DNA of 64,000 nt from Megaustenia siamemsis (taxonomy: Eukaryota > Mollusca > Gastropoda > Stylommatophora > Ariophantidae). The stretch spans positions 3,760,342 to 3,824,341 of the forward strand of contig JAVIAB010000159.1 in NCBI GenBank assembly GCA_032433765.1. The letters are read 5' to 3'. Position numbers and translations under genes: made by a program. The notes beneath the pieces were generated by a model. The model was not told the DNA's origin. It ran no database searches and saw only the letters and a program-made list of their open reading frames with translations. Below are positions 32,320 through 43,924 of this stretch, piece by piece (within the stretch, counting starts at the first letter, position 1; every line of letters starts with the position of its first letter).

Positions 32320-33465
32320 TGATTGTGATCGCAGCGGATAGTACCCCGATAGCTATGATTGTGATCGCAGCGGATAGTACCCCGATAGCTATGATTGTGA
32401 TCGCAGCGGATAGTACCCGATAGCTATGATTGTGATCGCAGCGGATAGTACCCCGATAGCTATGATTGTGATCGCAGCGGATAGTACCCCGATAGCTATG
32501 ATTGTGATCGCAGCGGATAGTACCCCGATAGCTATGATTGTGATCGCAGCGGATAGTACCCCGATAGCTATGATTGTGATCGCAGCGGATAGTACCCCGA
32601 TAGCTATGATTGTGATCGCAGCGGATAGTACCCCGATAGCTATGATTGTGATCGCAGCGGATAGTACCCCGATAGCTATGATTGTGATCGCAGCGGATAG
32701 TACCCCGATAGCTATGATTGTGATCGCAGCGGATAGTACCCCGATAGCTATGATTGTGATCGCAGCGGATAGTACCCCGATAGCTATGATTGTGATCGCA
32801 GCGGATAGTACCCCGATAGCTATGATTGTGATCGCAGCGGATAGTACCCCGATAGCTATGATTGTGATCGCAGCGGATAGTACCCCGATAGCTATGATTG
32901 TGATCGCAGCGGATAGTACCCCGATAGCTATGATTGTGATCGCAGCGGATAGTACCCCGATAGCTATGATTGTGATCGCAGCGGATAGTACCCCGATAGC
33001 TATGATTGTGATCGCAGCGGATAGTACCCCGATAGCTATGATTGTGATCGCAGCGGATAGTACCCCGATAGCTATGATTGTGATCGCAGCGGATAGTACC
33101 CCGATAGCTATGATTGTGATCGCAGCGGATAGTACCCCGATAGCTATGATTGTGATCGCAGCGGATAGTACCCCGATAGCTATGATTGTGATCGCAGCGG
33201 ATAGTACCCCGATAGCTATGATTGTGATCGCAGCGGATAACCCCGATAGCTATGATTGTAATCGCAGCGGATAGTACCCCGATAGCTATGATTGTGATCG
33301 CAGCGGATAACCCCGATAGCTATGATTGTGATCGCAGCGGATAACCCCGATAGCTATGATTGTAATCGCAGCGGATAGTACCCGATAGCTATGATTGTGA
33401 TCGCAGCGGATAACCCCGATAGCTATGATTGTGATCGCAGCGGATAGTACCCCGATAGCTATGGA
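32320..33465 (+). repeat. 36-bp satellite-like array, about 31 units
   Basis: Unit GATTGTGATCGCAGCGGATA + GTACCCCGATAGCTAT, highly homogeneous. A few units are 33 or 35 bp (deletion of GTA or one C). Because 36 is divisible by three, a 282-codon frame (32,426-33,274) repeats MIVIAADSTPIA. No start context or splice sites were seen, so coding is unlikely. Confidence 0.95.
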
Positions 33466-33479
33466 GTGCGGTGGGAAGA

Positions 33480-34410
33480 CGGCTCCTGAGAAGCAAATCA
33501 CGGAGGTTACGAACACGTTTGAAGGCAACTAAGTGAGGGTCAGGGAAGAGTAGACGGGTAGTGGAGTCGGTGCGGAGAATGGGGAAGTAGCTGGAATGAT
33601 TCTGATCACGGCATGTGGTGATGGTGATGATGAGAGCAAGTATTACTCTATCGGAGGAGGGACGGACAGAGAGAGTAAGGGCAATCTGGCGAGATGTACG
33701 GAGAACCCGTTGAAGAACAGGTAGGAAAGCCGATTCGGGATAGAGGCGTCGGCGAAAGAAGTCCAGTATCAGGTGGGCTTCATGTAAAAAGTCTTCATCA
33801 TCCTGGCAAAGGCGACGAAGCCTGAGTAAATCGGAAAAGAAAAGAGAGTTTGTTGCTAGATGACTGGTGAGAAGGGTCATAGCGGAGGTAACTATTAGGG
33901 TCAGTAGGTTTGTAGAAGACCGAGGTAAGTAGATCAGAGACACATACAGAAATTGTAATATCTAGGAAGAAGACAGAGGAAGTGGAAATGTAAGCAGATC
34001 AAGGGGTGAATATGTCCAACATGCTCGATAAATAGGGAGATTTCCTCCTCGGACAGGTCTGTCAAACCGATGCAGTCGTCTATGCATCTATAGCGCATCG
34101 GGGGAAGATAAGTTGGTAGGTGTGGATGATCTGATGCTCAAAGTAACCCATGAAAAGACAATCGTTGTTAGGGCCCATTTTGGTGCCCATCGCTACCCGT
34201 GAAGAAGTTGCCATTGAACTCGAAAGAGTTGAGATTAAGAACTAGTTCCGCTAGAAGGTGAAGGACGTCAATAAGGATAAAAAGCTGGCCTGTCTTATAA
34301 AGCACACATTTGAGAGAACGAAGGCCGTCGACGTAGGTAACGAAGGTGTACATGAAGCGGACATCTATGGTAACTTCTTTTATGCACTCTTCGATTGATA
34401 ATTCTTAGTT
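33480..34410 (-). pseudogene. Penelope-like element RT fragment
   Basis: Minus strand: FEFNGNFF (34.2 kb), MGYFEHQI, DDCIGLTDLSEEEISLFIE near 34.05 kb, then LRRLCQDDEDFLHEAHLILDFF, RVLRTSRQIALTL and VAFKRVRNLRDLLLRSRLP. These blocks follow the order of Penelope-like RTs, with DD in the catalytic motif and the KRxRNLRDLL block near the end. Several frames and stops are involved. The downstream GIY-YIG nuclease is not seen; the sequence runs into the 36-bp array. Confidence 0.75.
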
Positions 34411-34439
34411 TTATTAGTCACTCATGTTACGGGTGTGGG

Positions 34440-34790
34440 GGGGGGGGGGTGTCTCGGTAGCCTAGGCGGGAAAACCACTCGACTAGGCTACCGATGTTCC
34501 CGTGTTCAATTCCCGCAGGGAGCAGTGTGAGTTGTGCTCGTGGTTGGAAACAAAAATAATAACCCCGCGGTCGACCAACCGCTGGCAGAAATGGGTACCA
34601 GGGTATTACTTTGGGAAGGTGAGGAATGCCGCCTCGCATTGTGAGTTTCGATGCTAGAAGCGACAATATCCAGAAGTCTCCGAACACTTCTGGATAGGCG
34701 AACGAGCACATATAGGTGAAAACTCTCGTGCTAAGACGCCGATTCAAGTCTCGTACTTTACCTTTACCTTGATGTGACACATAAGGCTTA
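34440..34790 (+). mobile_element. tRNA-derived SINE
   Basis: The head has TAGCCTAGGCGGG...CGACTAGG and a B-box GTTCAATTCCC at 34,505-34,515, typical of RNA polymerase III promoters in SINEs. The body runs to about 34,790. A G run of about ten lies just upstream. The open minus frame over it is incidental. Confidence 0.6.
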
Positions 34791-35048
34791 TTGTGCGATA
34801 TACCAACAATAAATCTGTATATTTTAAAAACCTATTGCACGACTTTATGTTTGTTTATTTTGTCGGACACAGTTCATATTCAATGTATTATTATAACGCG
34901 GCTTTACATGTCGTCATATTGCTCGATGTTGTTTTGGATTAATTCTTTGACTGTAACGAGTTCAAACAAAATATAAAGTCTCATGAATATGCATGATTAC
35001 CTCCATCACATATTGTCATCTGTAACTGTCATTTTCCTGATGTGGGCG
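34791..35048. other. 3' flank of the GPCR gene
   Basis: AT-rich, with AATAAA at 34,807 on the plus strand. Nothing else was recognised. Confidence 0.5.
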
Positions 35049-35050
35049 AC

Positions 35051-36091
35051 CTATTCATTCATATCGTTCTTGTCTTGCTTTAGGCACATGGAGAAGAGCT
35101 CCCTGAAAGTCAGTCTGTATTTGGTGCTCATTTTATAGTACAAGAAGATGTTGACGCTGGAGTTGATGTTCTCACAGACCATCACGACAGACCATAACGT
35201 GTGGTAGAGGTTGGACAGTCTGCCACCAACACTCATCTCTGGAAATGCGAATGTGGTTAGAGCCACTATAACTGCCGGCGTGTAGCACACCACTAAAACA
35301 CTAGCAATAAGCACCACTATGTTTATGGTAGCTCTGTCACGTTTAGAGACAGATTTCGCTTTCTCTAGGTCAATGTTCGCTGTTTGTCGCCAGTTATTTT
35401 TCTGCCTCAGTTTGTAGATTAAGATCAAAGTGAAGATCAGAACAGACAGGAAACCTAATAGAACAAAAAATGCGTGCATGAAATACACGATGGCCTCGGA
35501 GATATAGTGATGGCTGTGGAACACTAGACCTAGGAGTGTTCGTTTTAACCTCGGGTAGGTCTTCCAGCCGTAGAAAGCAGTGACGTATAGCGGGGCCGGA
35601 GATAATAAGGTAAACGCGTAGATAACGATGATAACCGTGATAGTTCTTCCTGGAGTGATGATTCGTTTGATGTGGAGGGGAAAGACCACACAGAGACACC
35701 TCTCGGCGGTGATGAATGCAGTTATCAGGCAGGTAATCCTGGCAAACATCTCCCGGCCTACATCTGTTGTTAGATACTGAAGTTCCGTGGCTACAATGGG
35801 CAGGTCCAAATCTAGAAACAACGGGTTAACAAAGACATTAAAGAATTGTTGGAAAACTAAACTACAGAAGTCAGAGACGGCGAGAGAGAAGAAGCTAATG
35901 TTGATCGTTGTGTCCAGACCTTGTCTATAAAACACGACCATGTTGATAACGTTAGTTAATATTCCAAACACACTGATAGAACCACACAGAATAATACTAT
36001 TGATGAGGGATATCGTGTAGAACTGACTGTCGCTGATAACTTTAGATACAATTCTATCAGAATTGTTGAGTGGCGTCATCAGCTCTTGCAT
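35051..36091 (-). CDS. Class A GPCR, gastropod chemosensory-receptor-like
   Basis: Intact single-exon gene, 346 residues. Seven hydrophobic segments lie at about 26-55, 63-88, 112-138, 150-173, 198-226, 256-282 and 297-319. TM1 has G-x-x-x-N (GILTN), TM2 LAVSD, and TM3 ends ERC in place of DRY (130-132). TM6 has VLVVCYTPAV, and TM7 has NSSVNIFLYY in place of NPxxY. N9 is a possible N-glycosylation site. It should sit in the plasma membrane and signal through G proteins. The ligand is unknown. The pattern fits the expanded gastropod receptor families often named chemosensory or FMRFamide/peptide-like receptors. A tandem repeat begins about 190 bp upstream. Confidence 0.88.
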   Translation of the reverse strand: MQELMTPLNNSDRIVSKVISDSQFYTISLINSIILCGSISVFGILTNVINMVVFYRQGLDTTINISFFSLAVSDFCSLVFQQFFNVFVNPLFLDLDLPIVATELQYLTTDVGREMFARITCLITAFITAERCLCVVFPLHIKRIITPGRTITVIIVIYAFTLLSPAPLYVTAFYGWKTYPRLKRTLLGLVFHSHHYISEAIVYFMHAFFVLLGFLSVLIFTLILIYKLRQKNNWRQTANIDLEKAKSVSKRDRATINIVVLIASVLVVCYTPAVIVALTTFAFPEMSVGGRLSNLYHTLWSVVMVCENINSSVNIFLYYKMSTKYRLTFRELFSMCLKQDKNDMNE

Positions 36092-36279
36092 TGTCGCTTA
36101 TTGTAATTCTCCTTCATCAAATAAAGCTGATTTCTTATAGGAAAAGTGAAATAACAAAACAGCGTTTCTTAATAGGTTTCAAGCTTTTAGTGGGTTATGT
36201 CAATCAGATGAGGTTAAAGTATAGCACGCACTGACTTTGACATTTGTAATGACATCTACGTATCTGCACTTGTTAGTGA

Positions 36280-36846
36280 GGTGGCCAGTATTTCTGGTAA
36301 GTGTTCTACAAAAGTGGTTCCTTAAATCAGGACCTGTCTACAGGAATGGAAAGCTCGTGCTCTAGGTAGTGAGGTGGCCAGTGTTTTACAAAAGTGGCCC
36401 CTTATATCAGGACCTGTCTACAGGAATGGAAAGCTAGTGCCCCAGGTAGAGATGGCCAGTGTTTTACAAAAGTGGCCCCTTATATCAGGACCTGTCTACA
36501 GGAATGGAAAGCTCGTGCTCTAGGTAGTGAGGTGGCCAGTGTTTTACAAAAGTGGCACCTTATATCAGAACCCGACTACAGAAATAGAAAGCTCGTGCTC
36601 CAGGTAGTGAGGTGGCTAGTGTTTTACAAAAGTGGCCCCTTATATCAGGACCTGAGTACAGAAATAGAATGCTCGTGCTCCAGGTAGTGAGGTGGCCAGT
36701 GTTTTACATAAGTGGCTCCTTATATCAGGACCTGACTACAGAAATAGAAAGCTAGTGCTCCAGGTAGTGAGGTGGCCAGTGTTTTACAAAAGTGGCCCTT
36801 ATATCAGGACCTGACTACAGAAATAGAAAGCTAGTGCTCCAGGTGA
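36280..36846. repeat. About 80-bp minisatellite upstream of the GPCR
   Basis: Seven units of GTGGCCAGTGTTTTACAAAA + GTGGCCCCTTATATCAGGAC + CTGTCTACAGGAATGGAAAG + CTCGTGCTCTAGGTAGTGAG, with modest divergence. Confidence 0.92.
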
Positions 36847-38439
36847 CAAACTTGACCCAGTAATTGGTGGTTCAGATCAGCCGTGGATCCCACAAACTTC
36901 CACTCAATCCCCAATTAGGTATCTCCAAATGACACGAGGCCATCAATAACTGAAATCACTTGTCATCACCAATCTGTTATTATTTGTCTTGTCCTCAAGT
37001 GCCGTTTATACAATCATTTTGAATCAGAAATTCGGCGCATTACCGTCACCATTTCAATTATTAGTAATCGGGAGAGTCAGACATGACGCGGTGTCAGCGA
37101 GGAAATCAATTCTGGAATCTAATGACAGTTCTTCGTGGCGCCCTGCCATTACCATAACATTCAATATAATTCACATTTGAAAATCTGAATGAGCAAGGAC
37201 GGACAGCGTGGTTTGTAAAGAGTAATCTACCGTGACAAGCAGGGAAATAACAGATTATGATCTAAATAAGAAGGGAGCTAAGCAAGACAACTACTACTTT
37301 ATGTATTTAAAAAAAAAACACATATTTTAGATTAATTATTATTAATTAAAACCTGAACATATGGGAATCGTTATTATTTATCTAAGAATTAAATATTGAT
37401 GACTCTGTTTCTTTTCTAAATGCATGTCTTTATGAGAGTTATGAGAATGAACTGTGTGTTATATTGTGGATATTTATCACTGAGTTGTGAATATTTCGTG
37501 ATTCAACATTGCATGTACATCTACCGTTACGAGTGGTAGCATTTACTTCACATGGGAGCTTCAAGATCAGTTCAATGGTGAGCTTAATGGAGCGGACACA
37601 AACATTGTTGGTTTCTGGCTCATGATTAGTGAACCATAGTTGATCAAGACCTTACACCACATGGGAAACACACAAACATATCTGTTAAATAAAATGAGGA
37701 TTGAAAAGTGGAGCAAGTTTAATGTACAAAATATTGCACTAAGTTGTACAAATTGTTACATTAAGTTGCATGTGTCGAATCCAAGACGCAAATACTGCAA
37801 ACTACGACACCAGCACAATTTACGTCTGTTTACGGCTCTTAACGATGCCGAGCAACACTCCACTAGGAGTCAGCCAACAAACAATAAATTCTCTTAATTA
37901 AATCCATTTCATGGAGCATGCATCCACTTCGGCGTGAATACATTCAACAGTTTACGTATCCACTAACATCCACTTGTATCCGATCTGCTAACATCTACAG
38001 CCTGCAATTGGCATCGATGACAGGACAACGGTCAAAATTGAACAAAAATACCACTGATCCATCACACGGAGCATGTATCCACTTCGCTGCGAATATATCC
38101 ATTTGACAGTTCACGTATCCACTCATATCCACTGGTATCCACTCTGCTACCATCTACAGCACACAACTTACATCGGCGATTGGGTTAACAGGTGATATAG
38201 AACAAGAAACAAATGTTCCAGCAAGTGAATCGTGAACAGTTTGGCCAGATATTCTATCATCGAGTGAATCATAATTATTCCTGGCCGCTACGCGTCGACT
38301 GTAACCATAAATGCCTTTAATTCACTGCCTCTCAATTTACCATCGCACATAAAGAAATGAGAGAATGCACTGCTAGTTAATTCCCTTTGTTCTGATATTC
38401 GCATTACAGTACATTCACATCGGTTCTATTGGTTCTATT
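36847..38439. other. No recognised gene; one local duplication
   Basis: I see no coding region. About 37,905-38,035 and 38,067-38,200 are related direct copies (GGAGCATG...ATCCACTTCG, ...ATCTACAGC). Confidence 0.6.
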
Positions 38440-38850
38440 GGTTATGGAAGGCTTCGGTATCACTGCAAACGAATTAAAATCCATAATTGCTCAATCGCCC
38501 GTGCCAGCGTAATCATCCGAATTAATAGCTCATCTCCCAAACAAAGATAACTGTAGTCCCCATCGTAGCAGTCTCAGCACACGCCAAAAAACATAAGGCG
38601 AAACCGCGCAGAAAGTGAACACAGCCAACTGTTCCCTGTCATACGATATCATCATTCATCGTAAACAATTGGAATATCGGAAAATCATCAAAACGGATGA
38701 GACACACAGCTCAAGGTGTGCATAGTGAACTTAAACTCAGTAGCTCCTGCAACAAGCCGGACTTGGAATATGTGGAAACTGCAACAAGGAACACTTTTCA
38801 CACATAGCCTTCAATGGTTCCTGCCGCCAATCCACCATATACCGGAGGTT
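38440..38850 (+). repeat. Dispersed repeat, copy 1, ending in LINE-derived sequence
   Basis: About 400 bp matching 57,668-58,075 in the same orientation, for example GGTTATGGAAGGC..CGGTATCAC and GTCATACGATATCATCATTC. The last third encodes NSVAPATSRTWNMWKLQQGT, also found on the minus strand of the 54.6-55.7-kb LINE, so the family includes LINE 3' sequence. Confidence 0.8.
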
Positions 38851-39685
38851 CATGTCCTCCCGAAAATAATGATCGTCATATTGAGAACAAAAAATGTATA
38901 GCGCTTGATGAAGTTAGGACATCTTTCTTGACTCCAACCGAACATATAAACACACAGTCATCGAATTATCCCCGTCACACATCAAACAACAGACCCTGCG
39001 GTTAGCGTACAACGAACAAAACACGGTGCAAATTTCCCAAAGAGGAAAATCTTCGGTCGACTTGACGCGCAGTCCACATTAGTGCGTTTCAGCATGTAAA
39101 TAACTTGCCTCAAACAATTCCAACATCGGCCATTGAACAGCGCTCAATGTGACGTAAACCGCATGTCAACACTAGACGGTGAAGGTCGCTTTTACAATAC
39201 TTGACTTGTCAAAAAGGAACATTGCTGTGTGTACTCGGCGGCGCAGATTTGTCCACTTCGTCGGCGCAGATTTGCTAAGTAGAACATCATTTGATTTCAA
39301 CACAGAAAATTGCATCACAGAGCCGAAATTAATCAAACCCCAGATGCATTTTCTACAGCGATCGAGAGAACGTGAAACGATCCACATTACAGTACATTCA
39401 CATGACTTTGCTTAAACAAAAGTGTTTGTATCCACTTAACAATATATGCACTCATCTTAAAGTTATCCCATATTATATTCACATCACAGCTACACAGCAT
39501 AATTGTATATCCGCTTCAGTATTCGAACATCCACTTTACAGTACTTATATCACCTCCAATATTCAAACATCTACTTTAAAGTACTTATATCCTCTCCGAT
39601 ATTTGAACATCTTCTTTACAGTACTTATCTCCGTCTAGACACGATATATCGACTGTAAATTCTTAAATCCACTTCATATTTGAAA
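38851..39685. other. No recognised gene; weak repeats
   Basis: At 39,500-39,650 about three loose copies of a 50-bp segment occur (CATCTACTTTA(A/C)AGTACTTAT). No gene was seen. Confidence 0.55.
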
Positions 39686-39689
39686 GTAA

Positions 39690-39943
39690 AAAGTAAAGTG
39701 CCACCGTCACGCCAAGTGGCGTATAGGGAATATGGTGTCAGTGACCATACATTTTACAGACTTTTGGCACATGATTTTTGGGGTAATGTGGTCGGTATTA
39801 CACCCGTGCCGCTTTACTTTCCCAGAAAAAAATCCGGTACCCATTTAAGGCTGGGTGACCCCGGAAGCCGTCGGCTGGGATCGAACCCTACGTCTTGTTC
39901 TTTGTAGTCCAGTTCACTAACCACTGAGCTATCGCGGCTCCCT
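39690..39943 (-). mobile_element. tRNA-derived SINE, full-length-like
   Basis: On the minus strand the head is GCCGCGATAGCTCAGTGGTT with B-box GGTTCGATCCC, and a body runs to CGCCACTTGGCGTGACGG. A head-only copy is at 42,416-42,490 and a tail-only copy at 49,311-49,450. A tRNA-like head of this kind implies RNA polymerase III transcription and LINE-dependent mobilisation. Confidence 0.8.
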
Positions 39944-40348
39944 TACTCCATATTTGAGTTCTGCTTATTTCTTCTAATTTAAATATGACATGCTGTTGTT
40001 GTGTGTAATTATTACACTCACATATTATTGTATATTTCGACACTCACATGCAGGTCATGAATAGCCGTTTGCATATTATATGCAGGAATAGCACAGTTTC
40101 TTTCTGTCTTCATTGTTTATTATCAATGTTTGTAACATCGAATGCCTAGCCCTATCTGAGGCAATCAGAAAGCCTTAGACCGTATTCAAGTACAGCAAAT
40201 GAATCAACGGATAATGAAATGTAGATCACATGAGCAAATTGTTCACATAAAACTATTAAACTGTTGTTCCACGCTAACAGTAAACAAAATGATGTATGCT
40301 GCTGTCCGGGGAGACATTTAAAACGCACATTTTTTGCAATAGTTGAAA
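39867..40348. repeat. Left arm of a 0.48-kb inverted repeat
   Basis: Near-identical inverse of 42,007-42,487, starting inside the SINE head and running through GTTCTGCTTATTTCTTC and GTCCGGGGAGACATTT to TTGCAATAGTTGAA. The spacer is about 1.66 kb and carries minisatellite and microsatellite DNA. Confidence 0.93.
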
Positions 40349-40724
40349 TGATAAAAAGAAATGTCTGATATTATATCACAAACCATCGTTATGTAGGTCA
40401 GTTATATTTCAGTGATGTTACTGTGTAATCAAGAGAGAGTTTGGAGTCTATCCGGACACTGTTCTTTTGTTATGATGATGATTTTGTGTACAAAAACAAG
40501 AACACGTAAAAGAACATTTCTAAATCTGGCAGCGAGATTCTCATTTCTTACTGTTGGGTCTACTGTTCTACTCATCACTCCGCTACGAGAACGAATGTTT
40601 CTGCCATTTAACAAAACTGTGGAGTCCAAATCACAATCTCCATAACGCTCACGATGATTGTGTATTTCATGTAGTGCCACAGAGTGTTGGCTGAATGGAT
40701 GGATCTAACCAGTCGTTCACACTC

Positions 40725-41095
40725 ATGCCATCGTGTATGTAAAGCTACTGTGTATGTAAAACTTCAGTTTATGTAAAGTCACGATGTATGTAAAGCCACG
40801 GTGTATGTAAAATCACAAAATATATAAAGAAACAGTGTATGTGAAGCCACGGTGTATGTAAAGCCAGTGTATGTAAAGCTACAATGTATGTAAAGCCGCA
40901 GTGTATGTAAAACCACGGTATATTTAACGCCATGATCTATGCAACACTACGGTATGTGTAAAGACATGGAGTATGTAAAACCACAGTTTATGTAAAGCTG
41001 CAGTGTATGTAAAGCAACGATGTATGTAAAGCAACGATGTGTGTAAAGCAAGGATGCTTGTAAAGCCACAGTGTGTGTAATGTCACAATCTATTG
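40725..41095. repeat. About 18-bp degenerate minisatellite
   Basis: Repeats of GTATGTAAAGCCACGGT and variants, roughly 20 units. Confidence 0.88.
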
Positions 41096-41394
41096 ACTGA
41101 ATTGATCAACGTAACCGTCGCCCACCATAGTGTCACAGTGTAGGCAGCGCCAAAGCGTAAGTGAAGCTAAACAATGTTGGTTTAACTAATGGATCTAACC
41201 AATTAATTTTAATAATGACACAGTGTATGCAATGTCATCGTGTGTAAAGCCACCGTCTATGTAAAGTCACCGTATAAAAATTCCACAAAAAAAGGTTTGC
41301 TAAACTAATGGACCTATCAATAATTCCCATTAAAGCTCCCATGTATCTAATGCCACCATACAGGTAAAGGAGAATTTTTTTAAAAATGGAAAAA

Positions 41395-41482
41395 AATATA
41401 TGGTTAAAGTTTTACGTAATTAATGGACGACACAAATTTGAACGACGTTTCGACTCATTAGGCTTTCAGCGGGAAGAAACAA
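41395..41482 (-). repeat. Penelope-like terminal motif, copy 1
   Basis: The minus strand reads CGCTGAAAGCCTAATGAGTC then GAAACGTCGTTC. A close copy is at 48,440-48,515. The CTGA...GAAAC layout recalls Penelope-element ends, where hammerhead ribozyme cores occur, but the core here is not perfect. Confidence 0.45.

Positions 41483-41543
<61 letters not shown>
41483..41543. repeat. (CT)n(CA)n compound microsatellite
   Basis: About 13 CT followed by about 17 CA units. Confidence 0.97.
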
Positions 41544-41546
<3 letters not shown>

Positions 41547-41817
41547 TATGTAAGTAAATCAAATTAGTCTAACATACCTGACTAATAAAACATCTAAAAT
41601 AAAATAATTTTGAACTAGTAGAAGAGAATAAAAAATCTCCGCCCTGTGTACTGCGCTGTGACCAGAAGGAAAATTAGCGAGTGGCGCAGGATACGCGGTA
41701 TAGTTGACCAGCCGATTGAGGGTTAAAAACAGGTTGAATGATTCTAAAAATATGTGGTGGACATTGTCTAGGTTACTTCGACTTAAACGCCACTGGTAAT
41801 GTCTATACGTATCTGCG

Positions 41818-41868
<51 letters not shown>

Positions 41869-41896
41869 TTGTACACATATACATGCATATATACAC

Positions 41897-41947
<51 letters not shown>

Positions 41948-42004
41948 TGCATGCATACAAACACACACATATATATATATATATATGTATTATATATATA
42001 TACG
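41818..42004. repeat. (CA)n/(TA)n compound microsatellite
   Basis: Alternating CA and TA tracts with ATGCATGC interruptions. Open frames in both strands here are low-complexity artefacts. Confidence 0.95.
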
Positions 42005-42006
42005 TA

Positions 42007-42487
42007 TTCAACTATTGCAAAAAAATGTGCGTTTTAAATGTCTCCCCGGACAGCAGCATACATCATTTTGTTTACTGTTAGCGTGGAACAACAGTTTAAT
42101 AGTTTTATGTGAACAATTTGCTCATGTGATCTACATTTCATTATCCGTTGATTCATTTGCTGTACTTGAATACGGTCTAAGGCTTTCTGATTGCCTCAGA
42201 TAGGGCTAGGCATTCGATGTTACAAACATTGATAATAAACAATGAAGACAGAAAGAAACTGTGCTATTCCTGCATATAATATGCAAACGGCTATTCATGA
42301 CCTGCATGTGAGTGTCGAAATATACAATAATATGTGAGTGTAATAATTACACACAACAACAGCATGTCATATTTAAATTAGAAGAAATAAGCAGAACTCA
42401 AATATGGAGTAAGGGAGCCGCGATAGCTCAGTGGTTAGTGAACTGGACTACAAAGAACAAGACGTAGGGTTCGATCCCAGCCGACGG
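42007..42487. repeat. Right arm of the inverted repeat, with SINE head
   Basis: Inverse of 39,867-40,348. It includes a tRNA-like SINE head (42,416-42,490) with A-box TAGCTCAGTGG and B-box GGTTCGATCCC. The homology stops at CCGACGG, where the SINE body would begin. Confidence 0.93.
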
Positions 42488-42599
42488 CTTCCTGATGATA
42501 GGAAACACGTGGTTTAAGCAACATCCAAGACGTCTGTGGACATGGAAAAGCCCGAGAGACAACGCACGTAATCAAATTGATTACGTAATGATAAGCTAT

Positions 42600-43125
42600 A
42601 GATTTAGAAACAGTCTGGTGCAAAAGCATCTTTCCAAAAAATGAGGAAGATACTATGCAATCCACTTTTGACAATAGAAACAAGAAAAAGAGTTCTTAAA
42701 TGTTATGTAGAGCCAGTCTTAACATATGGATGTGGATCATGGACAACAGGACAACAGACAAGAAAATCAGTAGAGTCTGTAGAAATGTGGTTTTACAGAA
42801 GAATGTTGAGAATACCATTGACAGCTAAGAAGTGATATGAAAACGTTCTGAAAGAGGTCAAAGCAAAAAGAGAGCTAATTTCCAATATTAGGATGAAACA
42901 ATCATCATTTTTGGCCATGTAATGAGAAGAGAACAACTGGAATATATTGTAACAACTGGAACAATTGAGGGACGAAGAGATAGAGGGAAGCAAAGAGAAA
43001 AGATACCAGACAGCTTAAAAGAAAGCCTTGGCAGAAGGTCAACAACAGAAATGATAAATAACTATCGATATCGAAAGTTGTGGAGAGACATGATCACTTA
43101 CGCCAGCAGGCATGGTACTTGATGA
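42600..43125 (+). pseudogene. LINE ORF2 C-terminal region
   Basis: Plus strand: KRVLKCYVEPVLTYGCGSWT, SVEMWFYRRMLRIPLTAKK, then GHVMRREQLEYIVTTGTIEG and RRSTTEMINNYRYRKLWRDM. Typical post-RT tail, with a stop at TGA 42,835 and a frame change before 42,920. The 5' part is missing. Confidence 0.8.
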
Positions 43126-43385
43126 TGATGATATTGGTAATTGCTTCGGACTAACCGATCTACTTGAGACCGACGTCTCCAAGTTTATCGATTACATCGA
43201 CAGCTATCACAAAGCTGTCAAGATCACATCTTTTACCTCCACTTCATCTGTTACATTTTTGGGCCTTAGTGTTTGCTTGGATACTTCTGGTAAACTAACA
43301 GACGCCCATTGTTACCTTCTGAATGCTTCATCGCATCCACTTTCATTTCGTGATTCTGAGGTTAACATTGTTCTCAGATATTTGA
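43126..43385 (+). pseudogene. Penelope-like RT fragment
   Basis: CFGLTDLLETDVSKFIDYID followed by VTFLGLSVCLDTSGKLTDAH and SSHPLSFRDSE match the segment of Penelope-like RT around and after the catalytic DD. A further piece of the same family lies at 43,925-44,420, after an intervening LINE tail. Confidence 0.7.
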
Positions 43386-43390
43386 ATTCA

Positions 43391-43865
43391 TTTACCTGTT
43401 TTAAAATTGTTCTACTTGTCTTTATGGTGCATTGCGGTGATGTCTTTTTCTTTGTTGTTACCATTACTTATGTATTTATGCTATTAAGGCTAAATCCTTA
43501 ATTTTTTTCTCTGAGTTATTGAGTTATTTACGGGTCATCATCATTGCAATCCGAACATGTCCATAGGTGCTCAGATCCCCTCATCAGCAATTCCCTCAGT
43601 GTCCAGCGACTGACGACTCCAGTTCTATGTTGGTTGATAATAACTCTTCCCACATCTCGGAGGGCATTGATGGTGTCCGCCCGATCCATTTGTTGCCCGT
43701 CCTCAACGACAGCGCAGCTAGCCAACCTTTCCGCTCTTTCATTTCCCCGTACTCCCGCATGTCCAGGGACATAGACAAAGGTGACCTTACGTATTTTGGA
43801 TTTCTGCAACGACTCTACCCATTGTATGCGTACAGAGCCCGCCTCCACTTTTTTAATCATGCTAA
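43391..43865 (-). pseudogene. LINE tails between Penelope pieces, including RNase H end
   Basis: At 43,860-43,528 the minus strand reads FVYVPGHAGVRGNERAERLA, the end of an RNase H domain with its conserved GHxGxxGNExAD-like block, then INQHRTGVVSRWTLRELLMR. At 43,502-43,391 a separate fragment resembles 80-190 of this window (RT family of the first LINE). Both are broken. Confidence 0.7.
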
Positions 43866-43924
43866 TCGAATCACTCAGTATACATGCGTGGACGTAGTCT
43901 TGTGTATTTGTTCCCCTCTATATT

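Noticed and set aside
34427..34780. 117-codon minus-strand gene
   Set aside because: It coincides with a tRNA-derived SINE and has no family resemblance.
41559..42203. Overlapping frames rich in YIYIYTHTHT-type residues
   Set aside because: They are translations of CA/TA microsatellites.
42416..42490. True tRNA gene
   Set aside because: The tRNA-like head with A and B boxes recurs in a SINE with a conserved body at 39.7 kb, and the stem pairing is imperfect. It is SINE sequence.
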